Shown here in pieces: positions 31,167-42,010 of a stretch of 64,000 nucleotides of DNA (positions are counted from its first letter, which is position 1; each line of letters begins with the position of its first letter). This stretch comes from Staphylococcus epidermidis (GTDB lineage: Bacteria > Bacillota > Bacilli > Staphylococcales > Staphylococcaceae), in NCBI RefSeq assembly GCF_006742205.1, contig NZ_AP019721.1, forward strand, positions 1,612,001-1,676,000, in the 5' to 3' direction. The notes below the pieces were generated by a model. That model was not told the origin of the DNA, ran no database searches, and was given only the letters and a program-made list of their open reading frames with translations. Position numbers and translations under genes: made by a program.

Positions 31167-32474
31167 CTAACTTTCCTTTCTTTTTATCTTGCTAATAAAG
31201 AATCCATCCGAATTAAAATCTTGTGGAAGTATCTGTAACGTTTTAACCTGTTCACCAGTCGCTGGATTTTGGAATGGTTCAAACTCAAAATCTTTATGTC
31301 TCTTTAAAAAAGTATAGATGACATTTTCGTTTTCCATTTGTTCTATTGTACATGTTGAATACACTATTGTACCACCAGGTTTAATATTATCTTTAACATT
31401 TTCTAAAATTTGTAATTGTAATTCTACTAAAGACTTAATGCTATTTTGTGATTGACTATATTTAATTTCAGGTTTGTGTCTAAGAACACCTAATCCACTA
31501 CATGGTGCATCAACAAGAATCTTATCATACATTTTATCGTATACTTCTGTAGCATCATGTTGAAAAGCCTTGATATTATTCAATTTCAATTTTTTAATAT
31601 TTTGCTTTATAAGATTTATTTTATGTTCATGAATATCTGTTGCATCGACGTGACCTTCTGGTGAAAGAATTTCTGCCATATGACAAGCTTTACCACCAGG
31701 TGCGCTGCACGCATCTAAAACTTTGTCATCTCGCCCTAGGTTCATTACATAAGCTACCATCATTGAACTTTTATCTTGAATAGAGATATAACCTTCTTTA
31801 AAAGCGTTTGAATTAACCACAGGCATACCTGATATATGAAGACAAAATGGTAACATATCGTCTTTTTTAACGTGGTAACCTTCCTGTTCTAACTTAGAGA
31901 TAATTGAATCAATAGAATCACGAGATATATTGGCGCGCACGGTTGTGGTTACAGGCTCTAAAAAAGATCGTGCAATGTTTTCAGTTTTTTCTACTCCAAA
32001 ATGTGTAACCCAATGATCAACAATCCATTTGGGAAGACTATATTGAATTGCAATTCTTTTTTTAGTATCATCTATATCTTCAAAGCTTGGCAATTCAGTG
32101 CGCATTACTGTTCGTAATATACCATTGACTATATTCCCTGTGTGAAAGCCACCACGTTTCTTTGCTATATCTACCGCTTCATGAATAATAGCATGGTTAG
32201 GTATTTTATCTAAATATAAATATTGATATAAACTCATCCACAGTAATTGTCGCACCCATGATTTGATTTTAGTTTTGATAAAAGGCTTTAGTAGATAATC
32301 TAACGTGTATTTTCTTTTTATTGTTCCATATACTAATTCTGTGAACAAATTTTTATCTACTGTATTAATGTTATTTGTAGATAGAACTTCATTAATTTTC
32401 AAATTACTATAAGCACCTTTATTTAGGACGTCGTTGATTGTTTCTAATGCATATGTTCGCACTGATTTCATCAT
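31167..32474 (-). CDS. rsmB: 16S rRNA (cytosine967-C5)-methyltransferase
   Basis: RsmB (Sun/Fmu) methylates C967 of 16S rRNA. The 435-residue protein has an N-terminal NusB-like domain (about 1-140), followed by the methyltransferase domain with [30 protein letters not shown] and [12 protein letters not shown], giving the two conserved catalytic cysteines. It overlaps fmt by 4 nt. Start could be the first or second of two adjacent ATG codons. Confidence 0.96.
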   Translation of the reverse strand: MMKSVRTYALETINDVLNKGAYSNLKINEVLSTNNINTVDKNLFTELVYGTIKRKYTLDYLLKPFIKTKIKSWVRQLLWMSLYQYLYLDKIPNHAIIHEAVDIAKKRGGFHTGNIVNGILRTVMRTELPSFEDIDDTKKRIAIQYSLPKWIVDHWVTHFGVEKTENIARSFLEPVTTTVRANISRDSIDSIISKLEQEGYHVKKDDMLPFCLHISGMPVVNSNAFKEGYISIQDKSSMMVAYVMNLGRDDKVLDACSAPGGKACHMAEILSPEGHVDATDIHEHKINLIKQNIKKLKLNNIKAFQHDATEVYDKMYDKILVDAPCSGLGVLRHKPEIKYSQSQNSIKSLVELQLQILENVKDNIKPGGTIVYSTCTIEQMENENVIYTFLKRHKDFEFEPFQNPATGEQVKTLQILPQDFNSDGFFISKIKRKES

Positions 32475-33403
32475 AATAGAACTTTCCCAACTAACGACTC
32501 TTGTACACCACTTAAATAATCAGTAACTTTCATACGTTTTTTCCCTGCAGGTTGAATCTCAGTAAGTGCGATGGCATCATCAGAACCGGTAGCTATGATG
32601 AGTTCATGCTTAGTAGTTTCAATAATTGTTCCTGGATTACCTTTTTTCCCTTTCACAATGAAAGCGCTAAATAATTTGAGATTCTTTTCATTCATAGTTG
32701 TATAAGCAACTGGCCATGGAGACAGTCCTCTAATATGGTTATGAATTGCTTGTGCACTCATATTCCAATCAACTCTCTCGTCTTCACGACGAATATTAGA
32801 TGCAAATGTTGCAAGTGCATCATCTTGAGGGATACTGTCATTGGTATTATCAATGATACTAGGAAGTGTCTTCTTTAATAATTCGGCACCTAAAAAGCTT
32901 AATTTATCATGCATTGTGCCAACATTATCTTCTTCTTCAATACGAATTGATTGTTGCGAGATGATATTACCTGCATCAAGTTTTTTAACCATATACATAA
33001 TCGTGATTCCAGTTTCTTCTTCACCATCAATTATAGCCTGATGTATAGGTGCTCCTCCTCTATACTTAGGTAGCAATGATGCATGGACATTAATAGCTCC
33101 TAATTTAGGTGCATTGAGTAAGGACTCTGGTAATAGTTGACCGAACGCAGCCGTTACTATTAAATCTGATTCTAAAGAAAGTAACGATTCTAATTCTTGA
33201 GAATCTTTAAGTTTTTCAGGTTGATATACCGGTATTTGATGCTTTGTAGCTACTCTTTTTACTGGTGGTGGTGTCATCACTTTCTTACGTCCCACTGGTC
33301 TATCAGGTTGTGTCACTACAGCGATAACTTCATGCTCAGCAATTAACATCTCTAAAATTTTCGTTGAAAAATCAGGTGTTCCCATAAAAATGATTTTACT
33401 CAT
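32471..33403 (-). CDS. fmt: Methionyl-tRNA formyltransferase
   Basis: Fmt formylates initiator Met-tRNA. The 310-residue protein begins [12 protein letters not shown], has the folate-binding and catalytic segment [19 protein letters not shown], and a C-terminal OB-like domain. I chose ATG at 33403; a TTG six bases earlier is spaced better from GGAGG and cannot be excluded. The start overlaps the end of the deformylase-like gene by 8 nt. Its neighbours rsmB and the deformylase relative make a translation-initiation cluster. Confidence 0.96.
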   Translation of the reverse strand: MSKIIFMGTPDFSTKILEMLIAEHEVIAVVTQPDRPVGRKKVMTPPPVKRVATKHQIPVYQPEKLKDSQELESLLSLESDLIVTAAFGQLLPESLLNAPKLGAINVHASLLPKYRGGAPIHQAIIDGEEETGITIMYMVKKLDAGNIISQQSIRIEEEDNVGTMHDKLSFLGAELLKKTLPSIIDNTNDSIPQDDALATFASNIRREDERVDWNMSAQAIHNHIRGLSPWPVAYTTMNEKNLKLFSAFIVKGKKGNPGTIIETTKHELIIATGSDDAIALTEIQPAGKKRMKVTDYLSGVQESLVGKVLL

Positions 33404-33884
33404 TGTCAAAATACGCCTCCACTTCAGTTTCATTTAATATATGATGTGCTCTTTTGGTAAATTGAATTCCATTAAGATGATCAATCATATGTAAAATCAT
33501 GCGTGCAATATCGTCATATGCAGTTAATTCAACTGCATTTCCATTGATATCATAGTTTTGTACAGTGATCATTTTGCTACGTTTAACTTCTCCATATATA
33601 TGAGGTAAACTGATTGAGCCTTCTAAGTCAGAAACAGTCTCTTGAGATTGACTTTTAACGACAGGATTAATAAGTTGTAATAACCCTTCTTGTTCCATAT
33701 CGATGAGTGCAACACTTTGATCTACTCCAATTTGAGGTGCACTAATTGCAGCAGCTTCCTCATGATATAATGTATCTTCCAAATCTTCCAATAACACTTT
33801 TAGTTTTTGATCATACGTGCTTACAGGTTGAATTGTTTTATTCAAAATAGGATGTGTTGATTTTACTAATTTCTTTACAGTCAT
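33396..33884 (-). CDS. Peptide deformylase-like protein, probably without deformylase activity
   Basis: This 162-residue protein has the peptide deformylase fold motifs in order but with key changes. The EGCLS motif, whose Cys binds the metal, reads EGSIS (Ser90). The HExxH motif reads HMIDH (132-136), replacing the general-base Glu by Met133. The first motif is degenerate ([10 protein letters not shown]). S. aureus also carries a second deformylase homologue next to fmt that is reported inactive; this looks like the same gene. It therefore probably has another role or binds substrate without hydrolysis. The reading frame is intact and cotranscribed with fmt. Confidence 0.9.
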   Translation of the reverse strand: MTVKKLVKSTHPILNKTIQPVSTYDQKLKVLLEDLEDTLYHEEAAAISAPQIGVDQSVALIDMEQEGLLQLINPVVKSQSQETVSDLEGSISLPHIYGEVKRSKMITVQNYDINGNAVELTAYDDIARMILHMIDHLNGIQFTKRAHHILNETEVEAYFDNE

Positions 33885-34105
33885 CACTTAGGCTCCTCAT
33901 TAAAATTCATCATATCATTATAACTTACTTAGTATGAAATTGCGACCTTTCGAAGTAAGCTTATATCTTAATCTCCTCTTCGTTCACCTCATACTTTAGA
34001 ATGAAATATCAAAGTTATAAAGTAAAACAATTGCGTAATTTTGATTAAATTATAAAATAAGAAATGTAAGATATATAAAGTATTATGCTAAAGGAGTTGA
34101 TATAA

Positions 34106-34309
34106 ATGGAAGTTAATAAAGTCATTTATATTTTACTAGCAGTCTTTCTTGGTAGTTTTGGCATCCACAAATTTTATGCTGGTAAACCAATTCAAGGATT
34201 ATTGCATATTCTATTTTGTTGGACTGCTATCCCGCATGTGTTAGCAATTATTAGTGCAGTTTTAACATTATTCAAACCTGCCGACGCAAACGGGAACGTC
34301 AGAATGTAA
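34106..34309 (+). CDS. TM2 domain-containing small membrane protein
   Basis: This 67-residue protein has the TM2 signature FLGSFGIHKFYAGKPIQG between two hydrophobic segments (about 6-24 and 32-57). TM2 proteins are widespread and mostly uncharacterised. The ATG follows AAAGGAG. It lies alone on the plus strand between priA and the deformylase-like gene, genes that would otherwise be consecutive on the minus strand, so it looks like an insertion into the cluster. No function can be assigned. Confidence 0.85.
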   Translation: MEVNKVIYILLAVFLGSFGIHKFYAGKPIQGLLHILFCWTAIPHVLAIISAVLTLFKPADANGNVRM

Positions 34310-34358
34310 AATTAATTTAATGTCCATATGACGCATTTTAGTTTGATTTATAAGAATA

Positions 34359-34395
34359 GCCTCAAAAAACATCTAAAGTGATGGATTTTGAGGCT
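34359..34395 (+). terminator. Bidirectional terminator between the TM2 gene and priA
   Basis: AGCCTCAAAA and TTTTGAGGCT form a perfect 10-bp stem. A T5 run follows on plus; on minus the A-rich side gives U residues at the stem end. It serves both convergent genes. Confidence 0.8.
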
Positions 34396-34416
34396 TTTTG
34401 ATGTTTGGCACTTCAT

Positions 34417-36825
34417 TCACATCATCATTTGTGGATTGATATCAATTTTTAATGATAGTTTATCCTTTACATATTGATCATGATAATAATCATCTAAATA
34501 TTGTAACGCTTGATGTAATTGAGGCTCACTCTTATATTTTACTAGTATTTGAAAACGATACTCATTGTTAATTCTTGCTAGTGCTGCTGGTGAAGGGCCT
34601 AGCACGAATGCTTTTTCACTTAAGTGCTGTACTAAAATTTGATGTATATGCTTAGAGGCCATCATGACCTTTTTTATATCAGTATGTGAAATGGTAAAGT
34701 TAATCAAAAAATAGTAAGGTGGATATTTTCCTAATTTTCGATAATTCATTTCTTTTTGATAAAAAGAAAGATAATCGTTTAATTTCACATCCTTTATTGA
34801 ATAATGATCAGGGTTGTACGTTTGTATGATAACTTGTCCTTCTTTTTCATGACGACCTGCGCGTCCAGATACCTGAGTTAAAAGTTGGTATGTTCGTTCA
34901 CTGGCACGAAAGTCAGGTAAGTTTAACATAGTGTCAGCATTGAGCACACCAACTAGAGTAATGTTAGGATAATCCAAACCTTTAGCAATCATTTGCGTAC
35001 CTAATAAGATATCTCCTTTTCCTGCTTCAAAGTCATTTAACAATTTCTCATGTGCACCTTTTCTTGAAGTTGTATCAACATCCATCCTTATAATACGAGC
35101 ATGAGGGAATTCTTGTTGTAATAATTCTTCTACACGTTGCGTTCCAGTTCCGACTTGTCTGATATGATCACCTTCACAATTTGGACATTGAGATGGTGGA
35201 TTTTCTTGATAACCACAGTAATGACATTTTAATTGATCGGTTGTTTTATGATATGTTAACGAAATATCACAATGGGGACATTGGGGAACGTAACCACAAT
35301 CTCTACATAACATAAATGAAGCATATCCCCTTCTATTTAAGAATAGTACTATTTGTTCTTTTTTATCCAACCGTTCTTGTATCGCTTGTCTTAGTGCTAT
35401 AGAAAACATGGAACGATTACCTTCACTTAATTCTTCTCTCATATCTATAATATCAATATGCGGTAACGCTTGTTGATTGACTCTATGTGGCAATGACAAC
35501 AACTCGTAAACATTTTTTTCTGCTCTAGCATATGACTCAAGACTCGGTGTTGCGCTACCTAAAACTACAGGACAATGATGAAATTGACTTCTCCATTGTG
35601 CAATATCACGTGCATGATATCTGGGATAATCTTCTTGTTTATATGTAGATTCATGTTCTTCATCAATTATAATGATGCCTAAATTTTTAAACGGTGCGAA
35701 AATACTTGAACGAGCACCTACACTCACTCGAGCTCGACCGTCTCTAATTTTTTGCCACTCATCATAACGTTCACCTTTTGAAAGTCCGGAATGTAATACC
35801 GCTACATCATCTCCAAATCGACGTTTAAATCTTAGTACCATCTGAGGTGTTAAGGCGATTTCCGGCACTAACATCATGGCTTCTTTACCTTTATTAAGAA
35901 CTTCTTCTATTGTTTGAAGATAGACTTCGGTTTTACCTGAACCTGTGACTCCGTGTAATAAAAATGTTCTTTCTTTTTCATCATGAATATAATGTTGAAT
36001 AGCTTCAAATGCATCTTGCTGTTCTTTAGTTAATATCCTCTTTTGTTCTTGTTCAAATATACGATTTGCATATGGATCTCTGAAAACCTCGGCGATATAT
36101 TTTTCAATATAACCTTTTTTGATTAAAGAATCTAAACTCGAGTGAGAGAAGCCCATATCATTGATTTCTTTTAAAAACACTGTTCGATGAGACTCTTCTA
36201 ATAAAAATGCATACAAATCATATTGTTTTGTATATTTCTCGAGTTTTGCAAGTACTTCATCACCATTCAACGTATTAACTACGCCAACAGCTTTTTGAGT
36301 TTTCTTTTTTGTGTTTTGAGAAAGTATCGTGACCTCTTCAATCAATCCTTGATTTAACAAAGTCAACATTTCTTCTAAATCATTGTTTTGCTGAGCTTCT
36401 TTATATAAGTAATAACCGTCATTGTTAAATAGCGCTTTGGTTTTTGAAGATAAATTTTTTGGATCGATAATTGAAAAAGCTTTCTTATACTTTGCTTTAA
36501 TGGCACTTGGCAACATCGCTTCTAAAACAGAAATACGTTTCATCACATGATAATGGCTCATCCATTCGCTTAATTGAATCAGTTCGGATGTTAATTCAGG
36601 TTTAATATCACGTACTTCTTTTATTTCTTTTAGTTTCGATATATCCATATTTCCATCTGGTTTTTGTTGAATATTCATGACGTATCCTTGTATAGTTCTA
36701 GGGCCAAAAGGTACCACAACGCGAACGCCAATTTGAATCACACGTTCTAAATTTTTAGGAACGATATAATCAAATTTAAAATCGACACTTTTCGACGGAA
36801 TATCAACAATTACTTTTGCAATCAT
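34417..36825 (-). CDS. priA: Primosomal replication-restart helicase PriA
   Basis: PriA recognises stalled forks and reloads the replicative helicase. The 802-residue protein has an N-terminal DNA-binding domain, Walker A GVTGSGKTEVYL (about 295-306), DEEH, a zinc region of repeated CxxC pairs (CRDCGYVPQCPHC, CHYCGYQ, CPNC at about 520-565), and the helicase motif QVSGRAGR. I chose ATG at 36825, sharing one base with the coaBC stop codon (TAATG), which gives MIAKVIVD as in S. aureus. The open frame extends three codons further without support. Confidence 0.96.
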   Translation of the reverse strand: MIAKVIVDIPSKSVDFKFDYIVPKNLERVIQIGVRVVVPFGPRTIQGYVMNIQQKPDGNMDISKLKEIKEVRDIKPELTSELIQLSEWMSHYHVMKRISVLEAMLPSAIKAKYKKAFSIIDPKNLSSKTKALFNNDGYYLYKEAQQNNDLEEMLTLLNQGLIEEVTILSQNTKKKTQKAVGVVNTLNGDEVLAKLEKYTKQYDLYAFLLEESHRTVFLKEINDMGFSHSSLDSLIKKGYIEKYIAEVFRDPYANRIFEQEQKRILTKEQQDAFEAIQHYIHDEKERTFLLHGVTGSGKTEVYLQTIEEVLNKGKEAMMLVPEIALTPQMVLRFKRRFGDDVAVLHSGLSKGERYDEWQKIRDGRARVSVGARSSIFAPFKNLGIIIIDEEHESTYKQEDYPRYHARDIAQWRSQFHHCPVVLGSATPSLESYARAEKNVYELLSLPHRVNQQALPHIDIIDMREELSEGNRSMFSIALRQAIQERLDKKEQIVLFLNRRGYASFMLCRDCGYVPQCPHCDISLTYHKTTDQLKCHYCGYQENPPSQCPNCEGDHIRQVGTGTQRVEELLQQEFPHARIIRMDVDTTSRKGAHEKLLNDFEAGKGDILLGTQMIAKGLDYPNITLVGVLNADTMLNLPDFRASERTYQLLTQVSGRAGRHEKEGQVIIQTYNPDHYSIKDVKLNDYLSFYQKEMNYRKLGKYPPYYFLINFTISHTDIKKVMMASKHIHQILVQHLSEKAFVLGPSPAALARINNEYRFQILVKYKSEPQLHQALQYLDDYYHDQYVKDKLSLKIDINPQMMM

Positions 36826-38024
36826 TACTGCCACCTAGTTTCTAAAATTTCTATAATTTGATGTGCTAAAGCTGATTTTTTTCCTTTCTTAATATTTACT
36901 TTTTCATTATTTTTAAAATGCATAGTTAATTCATTGTCATCTGAACTAAAGCCTATGGATGTATCACCTACATTGTTCGAAATGATAACATCTGCATTTT
37001 TTCTTTTGAGTTTGTCTAGAGCATACTGTTCAATATTTTGTGTTTCAGCAGCAAAACCAACAAGATATTGGTGCGTTTTATTTTCTCCTAAGTATTTTAA
37101 AATATCCTTTGTACGCTTAAATTGAACAGATAATCCTCCTTCTTGTTTTTTTAATTTATGTTCAAGTATGTCCATTGGTGTATAATCAGACACCGCCGCT
37201 GCTTTAATCACTATATCTTGTTTCGCAAAGCGTTCGGTTACAGCTTGAAACATATCATCTGCACTCTCAACTTTTACTACATTAATCCCTTCAGGTAGAG
37301 ATAAGTGGGTGGGACCACTAATTAAAGTTACGATTGCTCCCTTATCTCGTAATGCTTCAGCTATAGCATATCCCATTTTTCCTGATGAACGATTTGATAC
37401 GTATCGAACAGGATCAATAACTTCAACTGTAGGCCCAGCTGTAACTAATGCGCGCTTTCCAGAAAAAGAGCTTTTGATAACATTCTTCTGTTGAGTAAAA
37501 AATTTATTAATAACAGATAGGATTTGCATGGGTTCTTCCATTCGCCCTTTTGCTACATAACCACATGCTAAATAGCCACTACCAGGTTCAATAAAATAAT
37601 ATCCGTCTTGACTTAGCACTTTCATATTATGTTTAGTACGTGGATTGTTATACATATTTACATTCATTGCGGGTGCAACGAATTTTGGTGTTGTTGTAGC
37701 AAGTAATGTAGAAGTAATTAAATCATCAGCAATTCCAACACTTAATTTTGCGATAGTATTAGCAGTTGCTGGCGCGACTATAATCGCATCTGCCCAGTCT
37801 CCTAATGATACATGTTGAATCTCTTCAGGATTTTCTTCTTTAAATGTATTTGTGTAAACAGGATTTCTACTGATTGCTTGAAAAGCTAGCGGAGTAACAA
37901 ACTCTTGAGCATGATCAGATAGCATAACTCTTACATCATAGCCGGATTGTATTAATTTACTTGTTAAATCAATTGCTTTATATGCTGCGATACCGCCTGT
38001 AACAGCTAATAAAATATGTTTCAT
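36825..38024 (-). CDS. coaBC: Bifunctional phosphopantothenoylcysteine synthetase/decarboxylase
   Basis: CoaBC makes 4'-phosphopantetheine for coenzyme A. The N-terminal CoaC flavoprotein domain (about 1-185) has VTGGIAAYKA, the active His in HVSLGDWAD, PAMNVNMYNNP and the catalytic-loop Cys in GYLACGYVAKGRM. The C-terminal CoaB domain has TAGPTVEVIDPVRYVSNRSSGKMG. Full length at 399 residues. It is translationally coupled to priA and has its own upstream spacer after the rpoZ terminator. Confidence 0.96.
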   Translation of the reverse strand: MKHILLAVTGGIAAYKAIDLTSKLIQSGYDVRVMLSDHAQEFVTPLAFQAISRNPVYTNTFKEENPEEIQHVSLGDWADAIIVAPATANTIAKLSVGIADDLITSTLLATTTPKFVAPAMNVNMYNNPRTKHNMKVLSQDGYYFIEPGSGYLACGYVAKGRMEEPMQILSVINKFFTQQKNVIKSSFSGKRALVTAGPTVEVIDPVRYVSNRSSGKMGYAIAEALRDKGAIVTLISGPTHLSLPEGINVVKVESADDMFQAVTERFAKQDIVIKAAAVSDYTPMDILEHKLKKQEGGLSVQFKRTKDILKYLGENKTHQYLVGFAAETQNIEQYALDKLKRKNADVIISNNVGDTSIGFSSDDNELTMHFKNNEKVNIKKGKKSALAHQIIEILETRWQ

Positions 38025-38507
38025 TATTTATATTCTCCCTTAATACTTTATCAATACGCCTAAATTAGAAATGGAACGGAATAATTTAGTTATGTGTTAT
38101 CTATTAAATATCAAATTTAAAGGCAACTTTGGCTAAGCAAAAGCATATCCCTCGTAAAAAGAGAGCGGAATAGAATTCATAATGAATTCATTATCCCACC
38201 CTCTCGCAATATGACCTTAAATAGAGAATCTAATAAAATTTTCATAACAGAAACTCAGACCCTTAAACGTTTTATTTTAAGTACATTTCAGGGTAGTCAA
38301 TCTACTGCGAAGAGATTTAATGGCTAAAACTAGTCATTTATATTTCAGATTCATTGACGACTTATTTATAATTATTATACACAAATTAATCATTAAATTA
38401 AAAAAGTGACTATTACTAAATGTAACTTTCAAGTTGGACAAAGAATTTTTGTCTGATTTCAAGCTTGTTTTATACGCTATTCAACTATTTTATAATTTAC
38501 TAGTAAT
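38025..38507. other. Gene-free spacer between coaBC and the rpoZ terminator
   Basis: These 483 nt show no open frame with a ribosome binding site. They contain the hairpin at 38164-38210 and presumably the coaBC promoter. The composition is AT-rich and unremarkable otherwise. Confidence 0.4.
38160..38212 (-). terminator. Hairpin with T run in the coaBC upstream spacer
   Basis: On the minus strand GAGAG..GGGATA pairs with TATTCC..CTCTC around a GAATTCATTATGAATTC palindrome and is followed by T5. It resembles the GTGGGA-type intergenic hairpins common in staphylococci. It would stop transcripts heading into coaBC or act as an attenuator. Confidence 0.6.
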
Positions 38508-38542
38508 TAAAAAACCTAGGACAATTTTTATGTCCCAGGCTC
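38508..38542 (-). terminator. Terminator of gmk-rpoZ
   Basis: CCTGGGAC pairs with GTCCTAGG (one mismatch) around an AT loop, followed by T6 on the minus strand, 20-55 nt after rpoZ. Confidence 0.8.
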
Positions 38543-38561
38543 TACCAATATTAATAAAACT

Positions 38562-38773
38562 TTATCCTAAATACTCTTTCGGTACAACAGGTTCTATTTT
38601 ACCATCAGCAATTTCTTCTAAAGCTTTTCCAACAGGTTTAGCTGAATGGTACTGATCTAAAAGCGCTGTTTCGCGTTTTTCATCTAATTCACGTGCTCTT
38701 TTAGCCGCCGTAGTGGCAATAAGATATTTTGAATTCACTTTTGCAGTAAGTTGGTTTAACGGTGGATTTAACA

Positions 38774-38774
<1 letters not shown>
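38562..38774 (-). CDS. rpoZ: DNA-directed RNA polymerase omega subunit
   Basis: Omega aids assembly of RNA polymerase. The 70-residue protein begins MLNPPLNQLTAKVNSKYLIATTAAKRARELDE-like; the segment KYLIATTAAKRAREL is the family signature. The ATG shares one base with the gmk stop codon (TAATG), and the GGAGG site lies inside gmk. gmk-rpoZ is a conserved pair. Confidence 0.95.
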
Positions 38775-39400
<626 letters not shown>

Positions 39401-39602
39401 TTACGACCTCTCTAAGCTATTCTTCTATTATTTAAATATAATATCATATTGCTACGATATATGTATAGCCGTACATTGTTATAGAGTCAAATTCATCTTA
39501 TTTCGTCATATCTTTAAAATTTTTAAGCACTTCAATTCGCCTTTATAAATTGCTATAAAAATTAAGAATATTCAACTTTAAAATAATTTACAGTCTTTAA
39601 TC

Positions 39603-39631
39603 ATGACCTCTCAGTTTACGCATGTTACAAT
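39603..39631 (+). promoter_or_regulatory. Extended -10 promoter of rqcH
   Basis: ATGACC (39603-39608) and TACAAT (39626-39631) are 17 bp apart, and TG precedes the -10 at the extended position. The start codon lies 36 nt downstream. Confidence 0.5.
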
Positions 39632-39666
39632 ATGATGAATGAAAAAGTATAAGGTGGCAGATAATT

Positions 39667-41364
39667 ATGGCATATGATGGCTTATTTACTAAAAAAATGA
39701 TTGAATCATTACAAGGTTTAGTCTCAGGCCGAATTCATAAAATAAATCAACCAGAAAATGACACAATAATTATTGTAATAAGACAAAATCGTAAAAATCA
39801 TCAACTACTTCTATCGATTCACCCTAGTTTCTCTCGTTTACAATTAACCACTAAAAAATACGACAATCCATTTACCCCACCAATGTTTGCAAGAGTTTTC
39901 CGTAAACACCTTGAGGGAGGCTTTATAAAAGCAATTCGACAGGTTGGTAACGATAGACGTATAGAGATTGATATCGAAAGTAAAGATGAAATTGGTGATA
40001 CAATATATAGAACTATCATATTGGAAATAATGGGTAAACATAGTAACCTTATCCTTGTCGATGATCAACGTAAAATCATCGAAGGGTTTAAACATCTAAC
40101 TCCTAACACAAATCAGTACAGAACCGTTATGCCTGGCTTCAAATATGAAGCACCACCAAATCAAAATAAAATCAATCCTTATGAATTAACAGGACAAGAG
40201 GTATTAAAATATATAGACTTTAATGCTGGAAAGATTGCCAAACAATTACTTAATATATGTGAGGGCTTTAGTCCGCTAATCGCTAATGAAATTGTGAATC
40301 GTCGTCAATTTATGACTCAAGAAACATTACCTGATGCTTTTGATGAAGTCATGGCCGAAACAAAATCAGCACCTACCCCTGTCTTTCATAAAAATCATGA
40401 AACAGGTAAAGAGGACTTCTATTTCATGAAACTTAATCAATTCTATGATGATATAGTTGAGTATCATTCACTTCATGAACTATTGGATCGCTTTTATGAT
40501 GCACGTGGAGAGAGAGAAAGAGTCAAACAACGTGCAAATGATTTAGTCAGATTTGTACAACAGCAACTGCAAAAACAACAAAATAAATTGAGTAAACTTA
40601 TCGATGAGTATGAAAGTGCTAAAAACAAAGAAACTCAGCAATTATATGGAGAGTTGATTACAGCTAATATATATCGTATTCAACAAGGTGACGATTCTGT
40701 TATAGCGTTGAATTACTATACTGGTGAAGAAGTAAAGATTCCACTTAACCCTACAAAATCGCCATCAACTAACGCTCAATATTATTATAAACAATATAAC
40801 CGTATGAAAACACGGGAGCACGAATTGACTCATCAGATTAAACTTACTAAAGAGAATATTGATTACTTTGATAATATTGAACAACAGTTAAAGCACATTA
40901 CCGTTGATGATATCGATGATATTCGCGATGAACTTGCTGAACAGGGATTCATGAAGCAAAGAAAACAAAGTAAAAAGAAAAAACAGTCTAAAATTCAACT
41001 TCAAACGTATCATTCTACTGATGGAGATACGATATTAGTAGGTAAAAATAATAAACAAAATGATTATCTTACCAATAAAAAGGCACGTAAAAATCATTTA
41101 TGGTTTCATACAAAGGATATTCCAGGATCTCATGTTGTCATACTCAATGAGAGTCCAAGCGAAACAACGATTAAAGAAGCGGCAATGCTAGCTGGGTACT
41201 TCTCTAAAGCTGGGAGTTCAGCTCAGATTCCTGTAGATTATACAGAAATTAGACACGTTCATAAACCTTCTGGAGCAAAACCTGGATTCGTGACATATGA
41301 CAACCAAAAGACCCTATTTGCAACACCTGATTATGATCATATTCAACAAATGAAAGAATCATAA
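39667..41364 (+). CDS. rqcH: Ribosome quality control protein RqcH (Rqc2/NFACT family)
   Basis: RqcH binds obstructed 50S subunits and recruits alanyl-tRNA to add C-terminal alanine tails to stalled chains. The 565-residue protein has NFACT-N (about 1-200) with the conserved EIMGKHSNL motif and the NDR site (D96, R97) required for tailing in B. subtilis, a coiled coil (about 285-430), and the C-terminal NFACT-R domain with KNHLWFHTKDIPGSHVVI. Older annotations call it a fibronectin-binding protein A homologue. It is a monocistronic plus-strand gene with its own promoter and terminator. Confidence 0.94.
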   Translation: MAYDGLFTKKMIESLQGLVSGRIHKINQPENDTIIIVIRQNRKNHQLLLSIHPSFSRLQLTTKKYDNPFTPPMFARVFRKHLEGGFIKAIRQVGNDRRIEIDIESKDEIGDTIYRTIILEIMGKHSNLILVDDQRKIIEGFKHLTPNTNQYRTVMPGFKYEAPPNQNKINPYELTGQEVLKYIDFNAGKIAKQLLNICEGFSPLIANEIVNRRQFMTQETLPDAFDEVMAETKSAPTPVFHKNHETGKEDFYFMKLNQFYDDIVEYHSLHELLDRFYDARGERERVKQRANDLVRFVQQQLQKQQNKLSKLIDEYESAKNKETQQLYGELITANIYRIQQGDDSVIALNYYTGEEVKIPLNPTKSPSTNAQYYYKQYNRMKTREHELTHQIKLTKENIDYFDNIEQQLKHITVDDIDDIRDELAEQGFMKQRKQSKKKKQSKIQLQTYHSTDGDTILVGKNNKQNDYLTNKKARKNHLWFHTKDIPGSHVVILNESPSETTIKEAAMLAGYFSKAGSSAQIPVDYTEIRHVHKPSGAKPGFVTYDNQKTLFATPDYDHIQQMKES

Positions 41365-41370
41365 TATTAA

Positions 41371-41421
41371 AAAAGACAGCAGAATTGAATGCACATATCA
41401 TTCAACATTCTGCTGTCTTTT
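41371..41421 (+). terminator. Bidirectional terminator between rqcH and the VOC gene
   Basis: AAAAGACAGCAGAAT and ATTCTGCTGTCTTTT form a perfect 15-bp stem, with an inner GAATG/CATTC pair. T runs occur on both strands and serve both convergent genes. Confidence 0.92.
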
Positions 41422-41425
41422 TAAT

Positions 41426-41833
41426 CTATTTGTTTTCTGGTAAAGCAAGTTGAAAACTCACGCCAAATTTATCTTGAACCCATGCAAACTCTCTAAATGG
41501 TGGCATTTCTGTTTTAGGCATTAAAATGGCGCCTTCATTTTTCAAACCATTAAATAAACGTTCCATCTCCATAGTATCCTTAACAGTGACATATAGTGAC
41601 ATTGCTGGATTCATAGGCAACTCTTCTCCACTATTTGCATCTATTGCCATAAATACTTGGCCATTTAGCGTAAAGATGGAGTGTTGTACTGATCCAGGTG
41701 TGCCCGGTCCTTCTTCGCCATACTTCACCATTGTAATAATTTCACTATCTTCAAATAAACTTGTGTATAATTGAATTGCTTCTTCAGCTTCATCATTAAA
41801 CATTAAAAACGTCGTAATTTTTGGTATGTCCAT
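41426..41833 (-). CDS. VOC family protein (PhnB/glyoxalase-like)
   Basis: This 135-residue single-module protein of the vicinal oxygen chelate superfamily belongs to the PhnB-like subgroup. Recognisable segments are FLMFNDEAEEAIQLYTSLF, the glycine-rich VKYGEEGPGTPGSV and the C-terminal WVQDKFGVSFQL. The substrate is unknown and the name 3-demethylubiquinone methyltransferase sometimes given to such proteins is not supported. Stands alone, with a terminator shared with rqcH. Confidence 0.85.
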   Translation of the reverse strand: MDIPKITTFLMFNDEAEEAIQLYTSLFEDSEIITMVKYGEEGPGTPGSVQHSIFTLNGQVFMAIDANSGEELPMNPAMSLYVTVKDTMEMERLFNGLKNEGAILMPKTEMPPFREFAWVQDKFGVSFQLALPENK

Positions 41834-42010
41834 GTGCTATTCCCTCTTTATATCGTATTCTTGTTATTTAAAAATCAATCTTACTTATTATTTTAACATG
41901 TATGTCCTTTCATTGTAGAATGTAGTTATATAGGATTTAAAAAATTAGAACTTTAATATAGTTTGATTCTTAATTTGATTGATAGTTCGATTAAGATTGG
42001 AGGCGTTGTT

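Noticed and set aside
38434-38655. 73-codon plus-strand frame near rpoZ
   Set aside because: Crosses the gmk-rpoZ terminator and is antisense to rpoZ.
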